Source: Clostridiales bacterium (GTDB lineage Bacteria > Bacillota > Clostridia > Lachnospirales > JAQSXR01). Taken from it: a DNA stretch of 64,000 nt. Below are positions 18,218 to 27,770 of the stretch, piece after piece. Position numbers and translations under genes: made by a program. The notes under the pieces are model-generated. The model was given only the letters and a program-made list of their open reading frames with translations. It was not told the DNA's origin and did no database searches. The DNA lies in assembly GCA_029256575.1 (NCBI GenBank), contig JAQSXR010000023.1, positions 62,001 through 126,000 on the forward strand, given 5' to 3'. Position 1 is the stretch's first letter; the number at the start of each line of letters is the position of its first letter.

Positions 18218-19480
18218 TTAAGGCGTATAGAATTTCATCCCAACTAATTCATCCGGTAAATACTGTTGTTCCACATAATGACCTTCATAATCATGCGGAT
18301 ATTTATACCCTAGACCATTACCCAATTTCCCAGCTCCAGAATAATGTGCATCCTTCAGATGAGGGGGTACCCCAAGCACTTGCGTGCTCTTGACTGTTTC
18401 CATTGCTTTAAATATCGCATTACAACATGCATTATTCTTTGGAGCACATGCAATATATGTTACTGCCTGCGAAAGAATGATTTGCGATTCTGGCATACCA
18501 ATCATTGCAACCGCATTGGCGGCTGCGACCGCTACTTGTATAGCCTGTGGGTCTGCATTCCCTACATCCTCAGAAGCGCAAATAATAATTCTACGTGCTA
18601 TGAATTTAATATCTTCTCCTGCGTATAGCATCTTTGCTAAATAATAAACTGCTGCATCCGGATCAGATCCCCTCATGCTTTTTATAAACGCTGATATCGT
18701 ATCATAATGGTTGTCAGCATTTTTATCATAATAAATTGCTCTTCTTTGTATACATTCTTCAGCAACCGATAAGGTAATATGAATTTTATTATCTTCTGAC
18801 CGTTCCGTTGTCAGCACTCCAAGTTCAAATGCACTGAGAGCGGCTCTTGCATCTCCGTTCGCCATATTTGCTATAAAATCTAGCGCTTCACCATCAAAAA
18901 CAACATTATAAATCCCCATACCTTTTTCATCATCCGTTGCTGCTCTTCTTAATAGTGTTACTATGTTTTCTTTATTAAGTTGTTTTAGTTCAAATATTCT
19001 AGAACGCGATACCAAGGCTCCGTTCACTTCAAAGTAAGGATTTTCTGTTGTTGCTCCAATTAATACAATCGTTCCATCTTCTACAAAAGGTAATAAATAA
19101 TCCTGCTGTGCCTTATTAAAACGATGTATTTCATCTATGAACAGAATTGTTTTTTTATTATACATTCCTATTAAATTCTTTGCTTCTTCCATTACTTCCT
19201 GCAAATCTTTTTTTCCTGCCATAGTAGCATTTATCTGAACAAAATTAGAACTTGTTGTATTCGCTATAACTTTTGCAAGTGATGTTTTTCCAGTTCCAGG
19301 TGGTCCATATAATATAATAGAAGATAGCTTATCTGCCTTAATTGCTCGATATAAAAGTTTGTCTTTTCCAATGATATGTTCTTGTCCAACTACCTCCTCT
19401 AGGCTGGTTGGCCGAAGTCTTGCAGCGAGTGGAGAATCTTTCTCGAGTCTAGTATTTTTCATATATTCAAATAAATCCAT
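18218..19480 (-). CDS. rarA: Replication-associated recombination AAA ATPase RarA/MgsA
   Basis: AAA+ ATPase of the RarA/MgsA/WRNIP1 family, 420 residues. It has LAARLRPTSLEEVVGQEHI at 18-36, Walker A GPPGTGKTS at about 59-67, Walker B LFIDEIHRFNKAQQD and sensor TTENPYFEV, followed by the family's C-terminal tetramerisation part (GSDPDAAVYYLAKML, GKLGNGLGYKYPHD). It acts at stalled replication forks. Monocistronic by appearance. It is divergent from lysA, and its 3' end converges on no gene but is followed by the znu promoter region. Confidence 0.96.
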   Translation of the reverse strand: MDLFEYMKNTRLEKDSPLAARLRPTSLEEVVGQEHIIGKDKLLYRAIKADKLSSIILYGPPGTGKTSLAKVIANTTSSNFVQINATMAGKKDLQEVMEEAKNLIGMYNKKTILFIDEIHRFNKAQQDYLLPFVEDGTIVLIGATTENPYFEVNGALVSRSRIFELKQLNKENIVTLLRRAATDDEKGMGIYNVVFDGEALDFIANMANGDARAALSAFELGVLTTERSEDNKIHITLSVAEECIQRRAIYYDKNADNHYDTISAFIKSMRGSDPDAAVYYLAKMLYAGEDIKFIARRIIICASEDVGNADPQAIQVAVAAANAVAMIGMPESQIILSQAVTYIACAPKNNACCNAIFKAMETVKSTQVLGVPPHLKDAHYSGAGKLGNGLGYKYPHDYEGHYVEQQYLPDELVGMKFYTP

Positions 19481-19590
19481 TTTTCATCCTCTTTTCTATA
19501 AATCCAACTAAATTCCACACTAATACCTTATTATAGCATATCAACTTTCTTTAATAAATGAAATTTCCATCTCATACTCCGTCATTTTTA

Positions 19591-19619
19591 TTGACATCCT
19601 AATTGTTCTGTTATATATT
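19591..19619 (+). promoter_or_regulatory. Promoter of lysA
   Basis: Perfect -35 TTGACA (19591-19596), 17-nt spacer, -10 TATATT (19614-19619). The start site would lie near 19626, leaving a leader of about 100 nt, too short for a lysine riboswitch. Confidence 0.75.
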
Positions 19620-19724
19620 TAAGAGTATGAAAATACTATAAACCCTATTTTATTAGCAATTGATTCCATGATTTATTTATCGAATCATCTTGCAAAACAA
19701 CTACAATATACTTGAGGTGAAACT

Positions 19725-20966
19725 ATGTCAAATTCTGTTACAAATAAACTTAATTTTTATGGTAATACCACTCCATTTGACCTTATTGAAAAATATGGAA
19801 GTCCTTTATACGTATATAACGAAAATATATTAAAGGAAAAATGTCGTGAGCTAATGTCACTTGTTTCTTATCCTAATTTTTCTGTAAACTATTCTGTTAA
19901 GGCAAATAGTAATCTAGAATTATTGAAAATAGTATGTGAAGAAGGTCTAAATGCAGATGCAATGAGCCCTGGGGAAATATTTGTAAATATTATGGCTGGA
20001 TATAAACCAGAAAACATTCTATATATTAGTAACAATGTAGATAAAGAAGAAATGCAATATGCAATAGATGCAGGAGTTACTGTAAGTGTAGACTCAGTTT
20101 CTCAATTAGCCTTATTTGGTAAATTAAATCCAGGTGGAAAAGTTTGTATTCGCTTTAATCCAGGTGTTGGTGCAGGCCATCACGAAAAAGTAATTACAGG
20201 TGGCAAAAAAACAAAATTTGGTGTTGATATGGATCTTCTTGATGATGTAAAGGATGTATTAAAAAAATACGACCTAAAATTAATCGGAATCAATCAACAC
20301 ATTGGATCACTTTTTATGGAAGGTGATAGTTATGTTGAAGGCGTAAAATCTTGCTTGTCAATCGCAGAAAACTTCAGCAATCTTGAGTTTATCGATCTTG
20401 GTGGTGGATTTGGAATTCCATATCACAAACTTGATGGTGAATCTAGATTAGATTTAGCCGACCTTGGTAGCAAACTAACACCAATCTTAACGGAATGGGC
20501 AAATAAATATGGTTCAAACGTAAAATTCAAATTCGAACCTGGTAGATACATCGTAGCTGAATCTTCCGTATTACTTGGTACTGTAAATGCAATTAAAACC
20601 AATTACTCCAATAAATACGCAGGTACCGATCTTGGCTTTAATGTATTAGCAAGACCTATTATGTACGATTCACATCACGATATCGAAGTATATTCACAAA
20701 CTCCATCTAATGAAACGGAACCAATTACAGTAGTTGGAAATATCTGCGAGAGCGGAGATATCATAGCAAAAGATCGTATCTTACCTGTTCTTAATGAAGG
20801 CGATATCCTCGGAGTCCTCGATGCAGGAGCTTACGGTTACTGTATGTCCTCAAACTACAACAATCGCCTAAGACCAGCCGAAGTTCTAATCCAATCAGAC
20901 GGAACCGAAAGACTAATCAGAAGACGCGACACCCTACAAGACCTAATCCGTAACTTCCAAGTATAA
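19725..20966 (+). CDS. lysA: Diaminopimelate decarboxylase
   Basis: PLP enzyme that converts meso-diaminopimelate to L-lysine, the last step of lysine synthesis. It is 413 residues long, the usual size. The Schiff-base lysine is K59 in NYSVKANSN. Other family marks are IGINQHIGS, FIDLGGGFGIPYH (phosphate loop), FEPGRYIVAES and NICESGDIIAKDR with the Cys from the partner subunit, then GAYGYCMSSNYN. The ribosome site TTGAGGTG precedes the ATG. It is monocistronic and followed by a hairpin terminator. Confidence 0.96.
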   Translation: MSNSVTNKLNFYGNTTPFDLIEKYGSPLYVYNENILKEKCRELMSLVSYPNFSVNYSVKANSNLELLKIVCEEGLNADAMSPGEIFVNIMAGYKPENILYISNNVDKEEMQYAIDAGVTVSVDSVSQLALFGKLNPGGKVCIRFNPGVGAGHHEKVITGGKKTKFGVDMDLLDDVKDVLKKYDLKLIGINQHIGSLFMEGDSYVEGVKSCLSIAENFSNLEFIDLGGGFGIPYHKLDGESRLDLADLGSKLTPILTEWANKYGSNVKFKFEPGRYIVAESSVLLGTVNAIKTNYSNKYAGTDLGFNVLARPIMYDSHHDIEVYSQTPSNETEPITVVGNICESGDIIAKDRILPVLNEGDILGVLDAGAYGYCMSSNYNNRLRPAEVLIQSDGTERLIRRRDTLQDLIRNFQV

Positions 20967-21014
20967 TCATAACCAAAACAAATAAACTTATTCACCTTAT
21001 ATCAAAGCATTACA

Positions 21015-21046
21015 GAGGCTAAATTCCCCCCCGAGAATTTAGCCTC
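21015..21046 (+). terminator. Terminator of lysA
   Basis: GAGGCTAAATTC pairs with GAATTTAGCCTC around a C-rich loop, 48 nt after the lysA stop, followed by a moderately T-rich TTATTACTATCATT. Confidence 0.65.
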
Positions 21047-21061
21047 TTATTACTATCATTA

Positions 21062-21240
21062 CCCCTCTATTACTAATCCCCTTATCTCAACCCTTCCCTA
21101 CTCCCCACCCTTTCAACCTATCATCACCCCTCTTTCTACTATACTTTATCTCAACCCTTCCCCACTCCCCACCCTTTCAACCTATTATTGCCCCTCTATT
21201 TACTAATCTTTTTATTATTCCCTAATTATATATACTAGTG
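21062..21240. repeat. Pyrimidine-rich tandem repeat, about 64 bp, 2.8 copies
   Basis: Units beginning CCCCTCT start at 21062, 21127 and 21191, with a fourth start (CCCCTCC) at 21241. The first two share the stretch TATCTCAACCCTTCC and CCCCACCCTTTCAACCTAT almost exactly. The top strand has hardly any G over about 180 bp, unlike all neighbouring DNA. No open frame or known element is visible. Confidence 0.75.
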
Positions 21241-21257
21241 CCCCTCCACCCCTACAT

Positions 21258-21426
21258 ATTCTTCGCAAGTTTGAGATAAGTATTTGCTTATGTTTTTCCT
21301 TTGAATACACAATCTAGGGCTTTGTACGTGAATAGCAGATGCCCTTCATCTGATAGTCACGTACAAAGCCCTAGATTGTGGAGGCAAGAGAAAAACATGC
21401 AAATCTATCTCAAACCAGCGAAGAAT
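21258..21426. repeat. 169-bp near-complete inverted repeat (long hairpin)
   Basis: Starts ATTCTTCGC and ends GCGAAGAAT. The inner 33-nt arms (ACAATCTAGGGCTTTGTA side) pair with only two mismatches around a 5-nt loop; the outer parts pair with some mismatches and small bulges (TTTGAGATA with TATCTCAAA, GTTTTTC with GAAAAAC). It has no coding potential. It lies between the convergent lysA and prfA genes, each of which has its own terminator, so it is not needed for termination. Candidates are a MITE-like element or a structured RNA. Confidence 0.8.
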
Positions 21427-21460
21427 CCACCCCCTTCAACGGGCACGGAATATTTATGCA

Positions 21461-21485
21461 ATAAAAAAGCCCCTTAAAAAGGGGC
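21461..21485 (-). terminator. Terminator of the prfA operon
   Basis: On the minus strand GCCCCTTTTTAAGGGGC is followed by TTTTTTAT, starting 14 nt after the prfA stop: a textbook Rho-independent terminator. Confidence 0.85.
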
Positions 21486-21498
21486 AATTATTTGTATT

Positions 21499-22572
21499 TT
21501 ATTCTTCTTGTAAGTTCTTGAGTTTTTCTGTTTGTTCAGCAGTGATTAATCCATCAATAACATCATCTATTTCACCATCAAGTATACTATCTAAATTATG
21601 TGATGTGAATTTAATTCTGTGATCCGTAAGACGTGATTGTGGGAAGTTGTAAGTTCTAATCTTTTCTGAACGGTCACCTGTTCCTACTTGACCTTTTCTT
21701 GTACTAGCTTCAGCCGCTCTTTGTTTTTCTAATTCTAAATCATACAATTTCGCACGAAGAACTCTTATAACTTTATCTTTATTCTTAAGCTGTGATTTTT
21801 CATCTTGGCAAGAAATAACGATGCCCGTTGGAATATGTGTCAAACGAACTGCAGAGTCTGTTGTATTTACACATTGTCCTCCATTACCTGAAGAACGAAA
21901 TACATCAAATTTACAGTCATTCATATTTAACTCAACATCTACTTCTTCTGCTTCCGGTAAAACTGCAACTGTTACTGTTGATGTATGAATTCTACCACCT
22001 GATTCAGTAACTGGAACACGTTGTACTCTATGAACACCACTTTCAAATTTAAGTCTTGAGAAAGCTCCATTACCTTGAATCATAAAAGATGCTTCTTTAA
22101 AACCACCAAGACCATTTTCATTGATATTCATTACTTCAACTTTCCAACGTTTTCTTTCAGCATATCTTGAATACATTCTAAATAATTCAGCAGAGAATAA
22201 TGCGGCTTCGTCTCCACCAGCACCGCCTCTTATTTCAACGATAACATTCTTATAATCATTTGGGTCTGACGGTAAAAGTAACAGCTTCATTTCAGTTTCA
22301 ATTACTGGTATTTTCGCTTTGTTTAGAGATAATTCTTCTTTTGCCATATCTCTCATATCTTCGTCATTTTCTTCATCGAGAATTTGCAAACTATCTTCTA
22401 TATTTGCCTTAGTTGTTTTATACTCTTTGTACTTTTCAACTATAGGTGTCAGATCACTTTGTTCTCTCATCAACTTTCTGAAACGATCTTGATCATTTAC
22501 AACGGTAGGGTCACTTAGCTCTTGTAAAACATGCTCAAATCTATTTAGTAAGTCTTCTAATTTATCAAACAT
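21499..22572 (-). CDS. prfA: Peptide chain release factor 1
   Basis: Class I release factor for UAA and UAG codons, 357 residues. The peptidyl-hydrolysis motif GGQ is in [20 protein letters not shown] (about residue 230), and the stop-codon recognition region contains [20 protein letters not shown], where the PVT tripeptide identifies RF1 rather than RF2. Its start overlaps the prmC stop by 8 nt, with AGGAGG as ribosome site, so it is translationally coupled to the methyltransferase that modifies it. Confidence 0.97.
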   Translation of the reverse strand: MFDKLEDLLNRFEHVLQELSDPTVVNDQDRFRKLMREQSDLTPIVEKYKEYKTTKANIEDSLQILDEENDEDMRDMAKEELSLNKAKIPVIETEMKLLLLPSDPNDYKNVIVEIRGGAGGDEAALFSAELFRMYSRYAERKRWKVEVMNINENGLGGFKEASFMIQGNGAFSRLKFESGVHRVQRVPVTESGGRIHTSTVTVAVLPEAEEVDVELNMNDCKFDVFRSSGNGGQCVNTTDSAVRLTHIPTGIVISCQDEKSQLKNKDKVIRVLRAKLYDLELEKQRAAEASTRKGQVGTGDRSEKIRTYNFPQSRLTDHRIKFTSHNLDSILDGEIDDVIDGLITAEQTEKLKNLQEE

Positions 22573-23428
22573 TGCCTTTTCCTCCTAATCTTCCAATTAT
22601 TACTCTATCTAAACCTGCATAATCCTGCAGAAGTTCAATTTCATCAAATCCTGACTCTTTCATAATGTTAATTATATCATTAGCTTGATTATATCCAATT
22701 TCATACAACAAATATCCACCTACTTGTAGATACTTTTTTGCTTGATCTGATATTTCCCTATAAAAAAACAGTCCATCTTTCAATCCATCCAAAGCAATCA
22801 TTGGCTCATGTATTTTCACTTCATCTTCTAATTGCTCAACGTCACTTGTTGGTATATATGGTGGGTTCGAAACTATAATTTCAAATTTATCCGTAACATT
22901 TTCAAACAAATTACTTTGCACAAATTCTATTTTACTACATTCATTATCTTCAGCATTTTGTACTGCCACAGATAATGCTTTATCTGATATGTCTATTCCA
23001 ATAGCTTTATTAATATTTGTATTTTTGTAAATGCTTATTAATATGCAACCAGATCCTGTACACATATCAAGTACAGTTGATAATTTTGCTTTATTTATTA
23101 TTTCAATCGCCTTCTCTACCAATATCTCTGTATCCTGTCTTGGTATTAAGACGTTTTCATTTACTCTGAACTGTAGTCCCATAAATTCTTGACTACCTAT
23201 TATATATTGCACCGGTTCGCGTTTCGTTCTTCTATCTATCAACTCAAAATAGTTTTTACATTTTTGTTCATCCAATTCACGCATTGGGTTCATATAAAAT
23301 TCGGCTCTTGTTGATTTAAAAACATGTTCATACAACATCCAAGCATCTATTTTTGCATTCTCAATATTATTGTTGACTAAAATATCAATAGCTTTAGTTA
23401 ATACAGCACTCTGCTGGTTGTTGTTCAT
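22565..23428 (-). CDS. prmC: Release factor glutamine methyltransferase
   Basis: SAM-dependent N5-glutamine methyltransferase of the HemK/PrmC family (287 aa), which methylates the GGQ glutamine of release factors. The SAM site is [15 protein letters not shown], and the catalytic NPPY is in [13 protein letters not shown]. The N-terminal helical domain includes [16 protein letters not shown]. It overlaps the upstream DUF1385 gene by 35 nt and the downstream prfA by 8 nt, a compact operon. Confidence 0.96.
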   Translation of the reverse strand: MNNNQQSAVLTKAIDILVNNNIENAKIDAWMLYEHVFKSTRAEFYMNPMRELDEQKCKNYFELIDRRTKREPVQYIIGSQEFMGLQFRVNENVLIPRQDTEILVEKAIEIINKAKLSTVLDMCTGSGCILISIYKNTNINKAIGIDISDKALSVAVQNAEDNECSKIEFVQSNLFENVTDKFEIIVSNPPYIPTSDVEQLEDEVKIHEPMIALDGLKDGLFFYREISDQAKKYLQVGGYLLYEIGYNQANDIINIMKESGFDEIELLQDYAGLDRVIIGRLGGKGNV

Positions 23429-24329
23429 GTTCTAACACCTCATTAACTGCAGTTATAGCAACTTCAATTTGTGAATCATCAGGTTCTCTTGTAGTAAGTT
23501 TTTGCAAAGCCATTCCTGGTTTACTTAAAATGTCCATTATAATAGAATCCGACCTGCCCGCAAATCTTAGAAATTCATATGAGATACCCGCTACTACTGG
23601 TATAAGTAATAATCTCAAAGCCATTTTCATTAATAAAGTATCGGTATTAATAAACATAAAAAATAACATAGTTATTATCATTACAATAAGTAAAAAGCTT
23701 GTTCCACATCTTTTATGAAGTCGTGAATATTTACGAACATTTTCAACTGTTAATTCTTCTTCATGTTCCAAACAATTAATGGTTTTATGTTCTGCTCCAT
23801 GATATTCATATACACGCCTAATGTCTTTCATATACGAAATCGCTACTACATATGTTAAAAATAGTGTTATCCTTATTAACCCTTCGGCTAAATTAAGAAC
23901 TACATTATACTTTATTATTCCTCTTAACAGATGTGATATAAAGGATGGCAATAATATAAACAATCCTACCGAAAAGGCAATTGCAAATAACACCGCAATA
24001 CCCATAATTATATCGTCCGCTTTATCTTTAAATACTTTATTTAAAAACTTATCAAAACCACCTGGTTCTTCCGGTGTAGTATCATCTTCAAAATATTCTG
24101 CAGAGAGTGTTAATATACTAACCCCAAGCATCATAGACTCAACAAAAGCTAGCATACCTCTAAATATTGGAAGTTTAAAGAGTTTACATTTATCTGATAA
24201 ACTTTTACATTCTTTTTTAATACAAACTATTTCTTGGTCAGGCTTTCTAATTGCTACAGCATAATGATTTTTTTCTTTCATCATTACCCCTTCAATGACA
24301 GCTTGTCCGCCAACTGTTACACGTTTCAT
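23394..24329 (-). CDS. DUF1385 membrane protein (YqhQ-like)
   Basis: A 311-residue protein of the DUF1385/YqhQ family, which commonly sits between rpmE and prmC/prfA in clostridia. The N-terminus has VGGQAVIEGVMMK, the family signature. There are four or five hydrophobic segments, and YEYHGAEHKTINCLEHEEELTVENV with YSRLHKRCGTSFL is a conserved His/Cys-containing loop suggestive of metal binding. The function is not established. The ribosome site GGGAGGATT is strong. Confidence 0.9.
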   Translation of the reverse strand: MKRVTVGGQAVIEGVMMKEKNHYAVAIRKPDQEIVCIKKECKSLSDKCKLFKLPIFRGMLAFVESMMLGVSILTLSAEYFEDDTTPEEPGGFDKFLNKVFKDKADDIIMGIAVLFAIAFSVGLFILLPSFISHLLRGIIKYNVVLNLAEGLIRITLFLTYVVAISYMKDIRRVYEYHGAEHKTINCLEHEEELTVENVRKYSRLHKRCGTSFLLIVMIITMLFFMFINTDTLLMKMALRLLLIPVVAGISYEFLRFAGRSDSIIMDILSKPGMALQKLTTREPDDSQIEVAITAVNEVLEHEQQPAECCIN

Positions 24330-24408
24330 CTGTAATCCTCCCTTTCCATATTAAATATAAATTTAAAAATAGGTTGAGGCAATATACCTCAACCTTCTTT
24401 TCAAATTG

Positions 24409-24612
24409 CTAGTTTGTAACACCATACTTCTTGTTGAACTTATCAATACGGCCACGTGCTGAAGCTGCTTTTTGTTGTCCAGTGTAGAACGAATGGCAAT
24501 TCGAACAAATTTCAACGTGGATTTTGTCTTTTGTTGAACCTGTTACGAATTCATTACCGCAGTTACAAGTTACTTGTACTTGTTGGTATTTTGGTTGGAT
24601 ATCTTTTTGCAT
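24409..24612 (-). CDS. rpmE: 50S ribosomal protein L31
   Basis: A 67-residue bacterial L31 of the zinc-binding type. The four ligands are C16, C18, C36 and C39 ([15 protein letters not shown]), so this is the form that is replaced by a Cys-less paralogue under zinc starvation in some Firmicutes. It is the first gene of the rpmE-yqhQ-prmC-prfA operon, with a consensus promoter and a hairpin-containing leader upstream. Confidence 0.97.
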   Translation of the reverse strand: MQKDIQPKYQQVQVTCNCGNEFVTGSTKDKIHVEICSNCHSFYTGQQKAASARGRIDKFNKKYGVTN

Positions 24613-24624
24613 GATTTCACCTCT

Positions 24625-24662
24625 TTAGAATGTTCTAATATTCAATTTCGGTTGTTACCGAA
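24625..24662 (-). promoter_or_regulatory. rpmE leader with two small hairpins
   Basis: The leader of the L31 mRNA contains two perfect stems: TTCGGT/ACCGAA with a 4-nt loop (24647-24662) and TTAGAA/TTCTAA with a 2-nt loop (24625-24638), the second ending 12 nt before the start codon. L31 leaders with autoregulatory structures have been described in several phyla; whether this is one of them is an inference. Confidence 0.4.
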
Positions 24663-24694
24663 TAGTTGTCGTTACTTTATTAAACAGCTTTTGT

Positions 24695-24723
24695 ATTATA
24701 TCATAATAAAAAACTTGATGCAA
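24695..24723 (-). promoter_or_regulatory. Promoter of rpmE operon
   Basis: On the minus strand: -35 TTGCAT (24723-24718), 17-nt spacer, perfect -10 TATAAT (24700-24695). Confidence 0.75.
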
Positions 24724-24765
24724 GTGCTTTTTCGCTTTATCTGTTATTAATTTCAGAATTATATT

Positions 24766-25614
24766 CTATTTTTTTAGGCCCTTTTGTTTCATAGACGCTT
24801 CATATAATATAATAGAAGTAGATACCGCTACATTAAGCGAATCACATTGTCCCAACATCGGTATTGAAATCAATTCAGTATCAATATTATACCAGGTTCT
24901 AGTTATTCCATATCTTTCATTTCCGGCAACGATAGCAACTCTACCCGTATAGTCAATATCAAAATAACTTTTTGTAGCCCTTGTGTCCGTTAACATAATT
25001 CTAAAATTATTTTTCTGTAACCATTCTATAAGTGTTTCAACATCTGTATCAACAATTTTCTTATTAAAACAAGCTCCCATACTTCCCTTAATGGTTTTAG
25101 AATTTGTTATTCTTGCTTTCCTATTACATACGATAATTGCGTCTACTTCTGCCCCATCCGATGTGCGACATATAGTACCTATGTTACCCGGTGTTTCTAA
25201 TCCGTCAAGTATCGTTATTAAGCTATTTTCTTTCAGTTCAATGTCATCTAATTCATACTTAGGAAATTCACAAATGGATACAAATCCATCTGGCCCATCT
25301 AATTGTGTAACCTTAGCAAATACTTTATTCGATACCACATAAGTTCTTTCAGCTACTTCTAGAATCTTATCAAGTAATATTTTTGCTTCCTCACTAAATA
25401 TATATTCCTCACAAACTATAAATGCCTCAATTCGCAACTTATTATCATATATTTTTTGATGTGCCCATATACCTTCTGTTAAAAACAAACTACTGTTTCC
25501 TGACTTGTTTTCTTTTAGCAGGGTTACTGCTTGTTTTATTACCTCATGTTTTAATCCAGCTATCTCAACATTTTTTCTATTTACATTAATTAAATTAATT
25601 GATTGTTCTTCCAT
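24766..25614 (-). CDS. TrmH-family RNA methyltransferase (SpoU)
   Basis: SPOUT-class 2'-O-ribose methyltransferase of 282 residues. The three SpoU motifs are present: GLETPGNIGTICRTSDGAEVDA, IVAGNERYGIT and IPMLGQCDSLNVAVSTSIILYE, which form the knotted SAM site. The N-terminal substrate-binding domain covers about residues 1-110. The target (rRNA or tRNA) is not evident. ATG 25614 is preferred over ATG 25629 because AAGGAG lies 6 nt before it. It follows rho by 73 nt. Confidence 0.9.
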   Translation of the reverse strand: MEEQSINLINVNRKNVEIAGLKHEVIKQAVTLLKENKSGNSSLFLTEGIWAHQKIYDNKLRIEAFIVCEEYIFSEEAKILLDKILEVAERTYVVSNKVFAKVTQLDGPDGFVSICEFPKYELDDIELKENSLITILDGLETPGNIGTICRTSDGAEVDAIIVCNRKARITNSKTIKGSMGACFNKKIVDTDVETLIEWLQKNNFRIMLTDTRATKSYFDIDYTGRVAIVAGNERYGITRTWYNIDTELISIPMLGQCDSLNVAVSTSIILYEASMKQKGLKK

Positions 25615-25687
25615 GACGCTCTCCTTCATATTAAAGCACTCTATTTTACTCCCTTTTCGACAGATCCTAAAATAATTCTTCGAGAGC

Positions 25688-27115
25688 TTATCTTTTAATC
25701 TTCTTAAACGTATCTATATATTCTTGATTCGTCTTAGTCTTTACAAAAGCAGAGATGAATTTTTCCATTTCATCATCATTTCTACCCGCACTCAAGTTCT
25801 TTCTAATGCTATAAGTAATGTCCATTTCGTCTCTCGTTAGTAGTAAATCTTCTCTTCTCGTTCCTGATTTAGCTAAATCAATCGCTGGGAATATTCTTCT
25901 CTCAGATAATTTTCTATCAAGTACTAATTCCATATTACCTGTACCTTTAAATTCTTCAAAAACAACATCATCAAGTTTGCTACCTGTTTCTACTAATGCG
26001 GTTGCAAGAATTGTTAAGCTACCACCTTCTCTTAGATTCCTAGCCGCTCCAAAGAATTTCTTTGGCATATGAAGTGCTGCTGGATCAAGACCACCGGATA
26101 ACGTTCTTCCACTTGGTGCAACAGTAAGGTTATAGGCTCTCGCTAACCTAGTGATACTATCAAGTAAAATAATAACATCTTTTTTATGTTCTACTAGACG
26201 TTTCGCTCTCTCAAGCACCATCTCTGTCACTCTTTTATGGTGTTCTGGTAATTCATCAAAAGTTGAGTAAATAACTTCTACATTTGTACTTTCTATACTT
26301 TCTTTAATATCTGTTACTTCTTCTGGTCTTTCATCAATTAATAATATTATTAAATGCATATCCGGATTATTCTTTACTACTGCATTTGCCATTTGTTTTA
26401 ATAATGTTGTTTTTCCAGTCTTAGGAGGTGATACTATCATTCCCCTTTGTCCTCTTCCAATTGGTGACATCAAATCAACTATTCTCATGGAGTATTCCAA
26501 TTGTGAAGTTTCAAGTATGATTCTTTTATTCGGAAAAATCGGCGTCATATCTTCAAATGCGTTTCTTTTTTGTGCATTTTCAGGTGACTCAGCATTTACA
26601 GTCTTAATATATAAAAGCGCACTGAACTTTTCATTTTGTGTCTTAAGTTTAATATTTCCTTTTACTAAATCTCCAGTTTTTAGATTAAATCTTCTTATTT
26701 GAGATGGGGATACATATACATCTTGATCACCTGGTAAATAGTTCTCGCATCGAATAAAACCAAAACCATCTGGCAGAACCTCTAATACTCCTTCTGCAAT
26801 AACCCCACTATCTAATATTTTCTTCTCTTGCTGTGTATTATTCACTACTTTCTTTTCTTCGTCCGCATCTTGTATATTATTTACTGTCTTTTTTTCTTCC
26901 GTATCTTGTTGTGTATTATTAAGTTCTTTCTTTTCTACTTCCGTATCTTGTTGTTTATTATTAAGTTCTTTTTTATCTTCTTCCGTATCTTTTTTTGCAT
27001 ACTCAATCAACAAATCAATTAATTCTTGTTTCTTTAGGGTCGTGATATTTTTAATTTCTTTTTCTTTCGCAATTTCACGCAATTGTGCTAACGTTTTGTC
27101 GTTGTAATTTTCCAT
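25688..27115 (-). CDS. rho: Transcription termination factor Rho with a repeat-containing N-terminal insert
   Basis: Hexameric RNA helicase that ends transcription, 475 residues. The N-terminal SAP-like Rho_N domain ([13 protein letters not shown], 9-40) is followed by a hydrophilic insert of four KKELNN(T/K)QQDTE-like repeats (about 43-100). The cold-shock RNA-binding domain has [14 protein letters not shown]. The ATPase core has Walker [10 protein letters not shown], Walker [17 protein letters not shown], the Q-loop and [20 protein letters not shown] with the R-loop. The core is typical; only the insert is unusual. The ATG is preceded by GCGAGGTA. Confidence 0.95.
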   Translation of the reverse strand: MENYNDKTLAQLREIAKEKEIKNITTLKKQELIDLLIEYAKKDTEEDKKELNNKQQDTEVEKKELNNTQQDTEEKKTVNNIQDADEEKKVVNNTQQEKKILDSGVIAEGVLEVLPDGFGFIRCENYLPGDQDVYVSPSQIRRFNLKTGDLVKGNIKLKTQNEKFSALLYIKTVNAESPENAQKRNAFEDMTPIFPNKRIILETSQLEYSMRIVDLMSPIGRGQRGMIVSPPKTGKTTLLKQMANAVVKNNPDMHLIILLIDERPEEVTDIKESIESTNVEVIYSTFDELPEHHKRVTEMVLERAKRLVEHKKDVIILLDSITRLARAYNLTVAPSGRTLSGGLDPAALHMPKKFFGAARNLREGGSLTILATALVETGSKLDDVVFEEFKGTGNMELVLDRKLSERRIFPAIDLAKSGTRREDLLLTRDEMDITYSIRKNLSAGRNDDEMEKFISAFVKTKTNQEYIDTFKKIKR

Positions 27116-27284
27116 TGTATACCTCGCATTTAAGTTATTTGTTGGGATTATTATTTTGATTTTTTAGAATTATAAAGATACGTAAGACAATCATTCATTA
27201 CCCCCATGATATAACATTTACAGAACATATGCAAATGTTTTTTATCGCACTAAAATATCTAATAGCCTCGAAAATATATTATTA

Positions 27285-27313
27285 TTGTAAAATACTTTCA
27301 TAAGTAGTAAAAT
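27285..27313 (+). promoter_or_regulatory. Promoter of the small membrane protein gene
   Basis: TTGTAA (27285-27290), 17-nt spacer, TAAAAT (27308-27313), 32 nt before the ATG. Confidence 0.5.
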
Positions 27314-27344
27314 TACTATATAAAAATTTTGAGGAGAGATTATT

Positions 27345-27629
27345 ATGGGGAAAAAGCGGAAACGTAGAATAAGAATATTATGGTGGTCACTTGGCCAGGC
27401 TATATTTTTTGGAATACTTTTGATTGTATGTATTGTTACTTTAATTATTAAAATTTACCCACTAACAGCTGTTACATTTTTCTGCTTAGTGTATGGAAAT
27501 TTTACTATGTTACTAGGCAACTCTATTAACAGTAATCAAAATTACGCAGATCAAAATGTTAATGGTTCAGACAAGTTTGGAGACTATGACGCGAAAGCGG
27601 ATGCTTATTTGGATCGAGACTATAAATAA
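27345..27629 (+). CDS. Small membrane protein of unknown function
   Basis: A 94-residue protein with a very basic start (MGKKRKRRIR), two hydrophobic segments (about 13-33 and 37-57) and a polar, Asn/Asp-rich tail. The ribosome site GAGGAGAG and a plausible promoter support it as a gene. I do not recognise the family. It stands alone and is followed by a strong hairpin shared with the convergent methyltransferase. Confidence 0.7.
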   Translation: MGKKRKRRIRILWWSLGQAIFFGILLIVCIVTLIIKIYPLTAVTFFCLVYGNFTMLLGNSINSNQNYADQNVNGSDKFGDYDAKADAYLDRDYK

Positions 27630-27651
27630 GTATTTTATATGAGTAATAAAT

Positions 27652-27690
27652 AATGTAGCTAATATCTGATTCTAAGATATTAGCTACATT
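27652..27690. terminator. Bidirectional terminator hairpin
   Basis: A perfect 16-bp stem (AATGTAGCTAATATCT with AGATATTAGCTACATT) and a 7-nt loop between the convergent small membrane protein gene and the methyltransferase gene, flanked by T-rich sequence on the plus side. Confidence 0.75.
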
Positions 27691-27770
27691 GTTATTTATT
27701 TATATTACTTGTGCTTCACACAGTAAAGTTCTATATAATTATTAATATATTTTATTAATTATTCATTTAT

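Noticed and set aside
19497-19724. Lysine riboswitch or T-box before lysA
   Set aside because: The promoter leaves only about 100 nt of leader and no typical conserved stems are visible.
23821-24264. 147-codon plus-strand frame opposite the DUF1385 gene
   Set aside because: Antisense shadow; the minus-strand gene has family motifs and a strong ribosome site.
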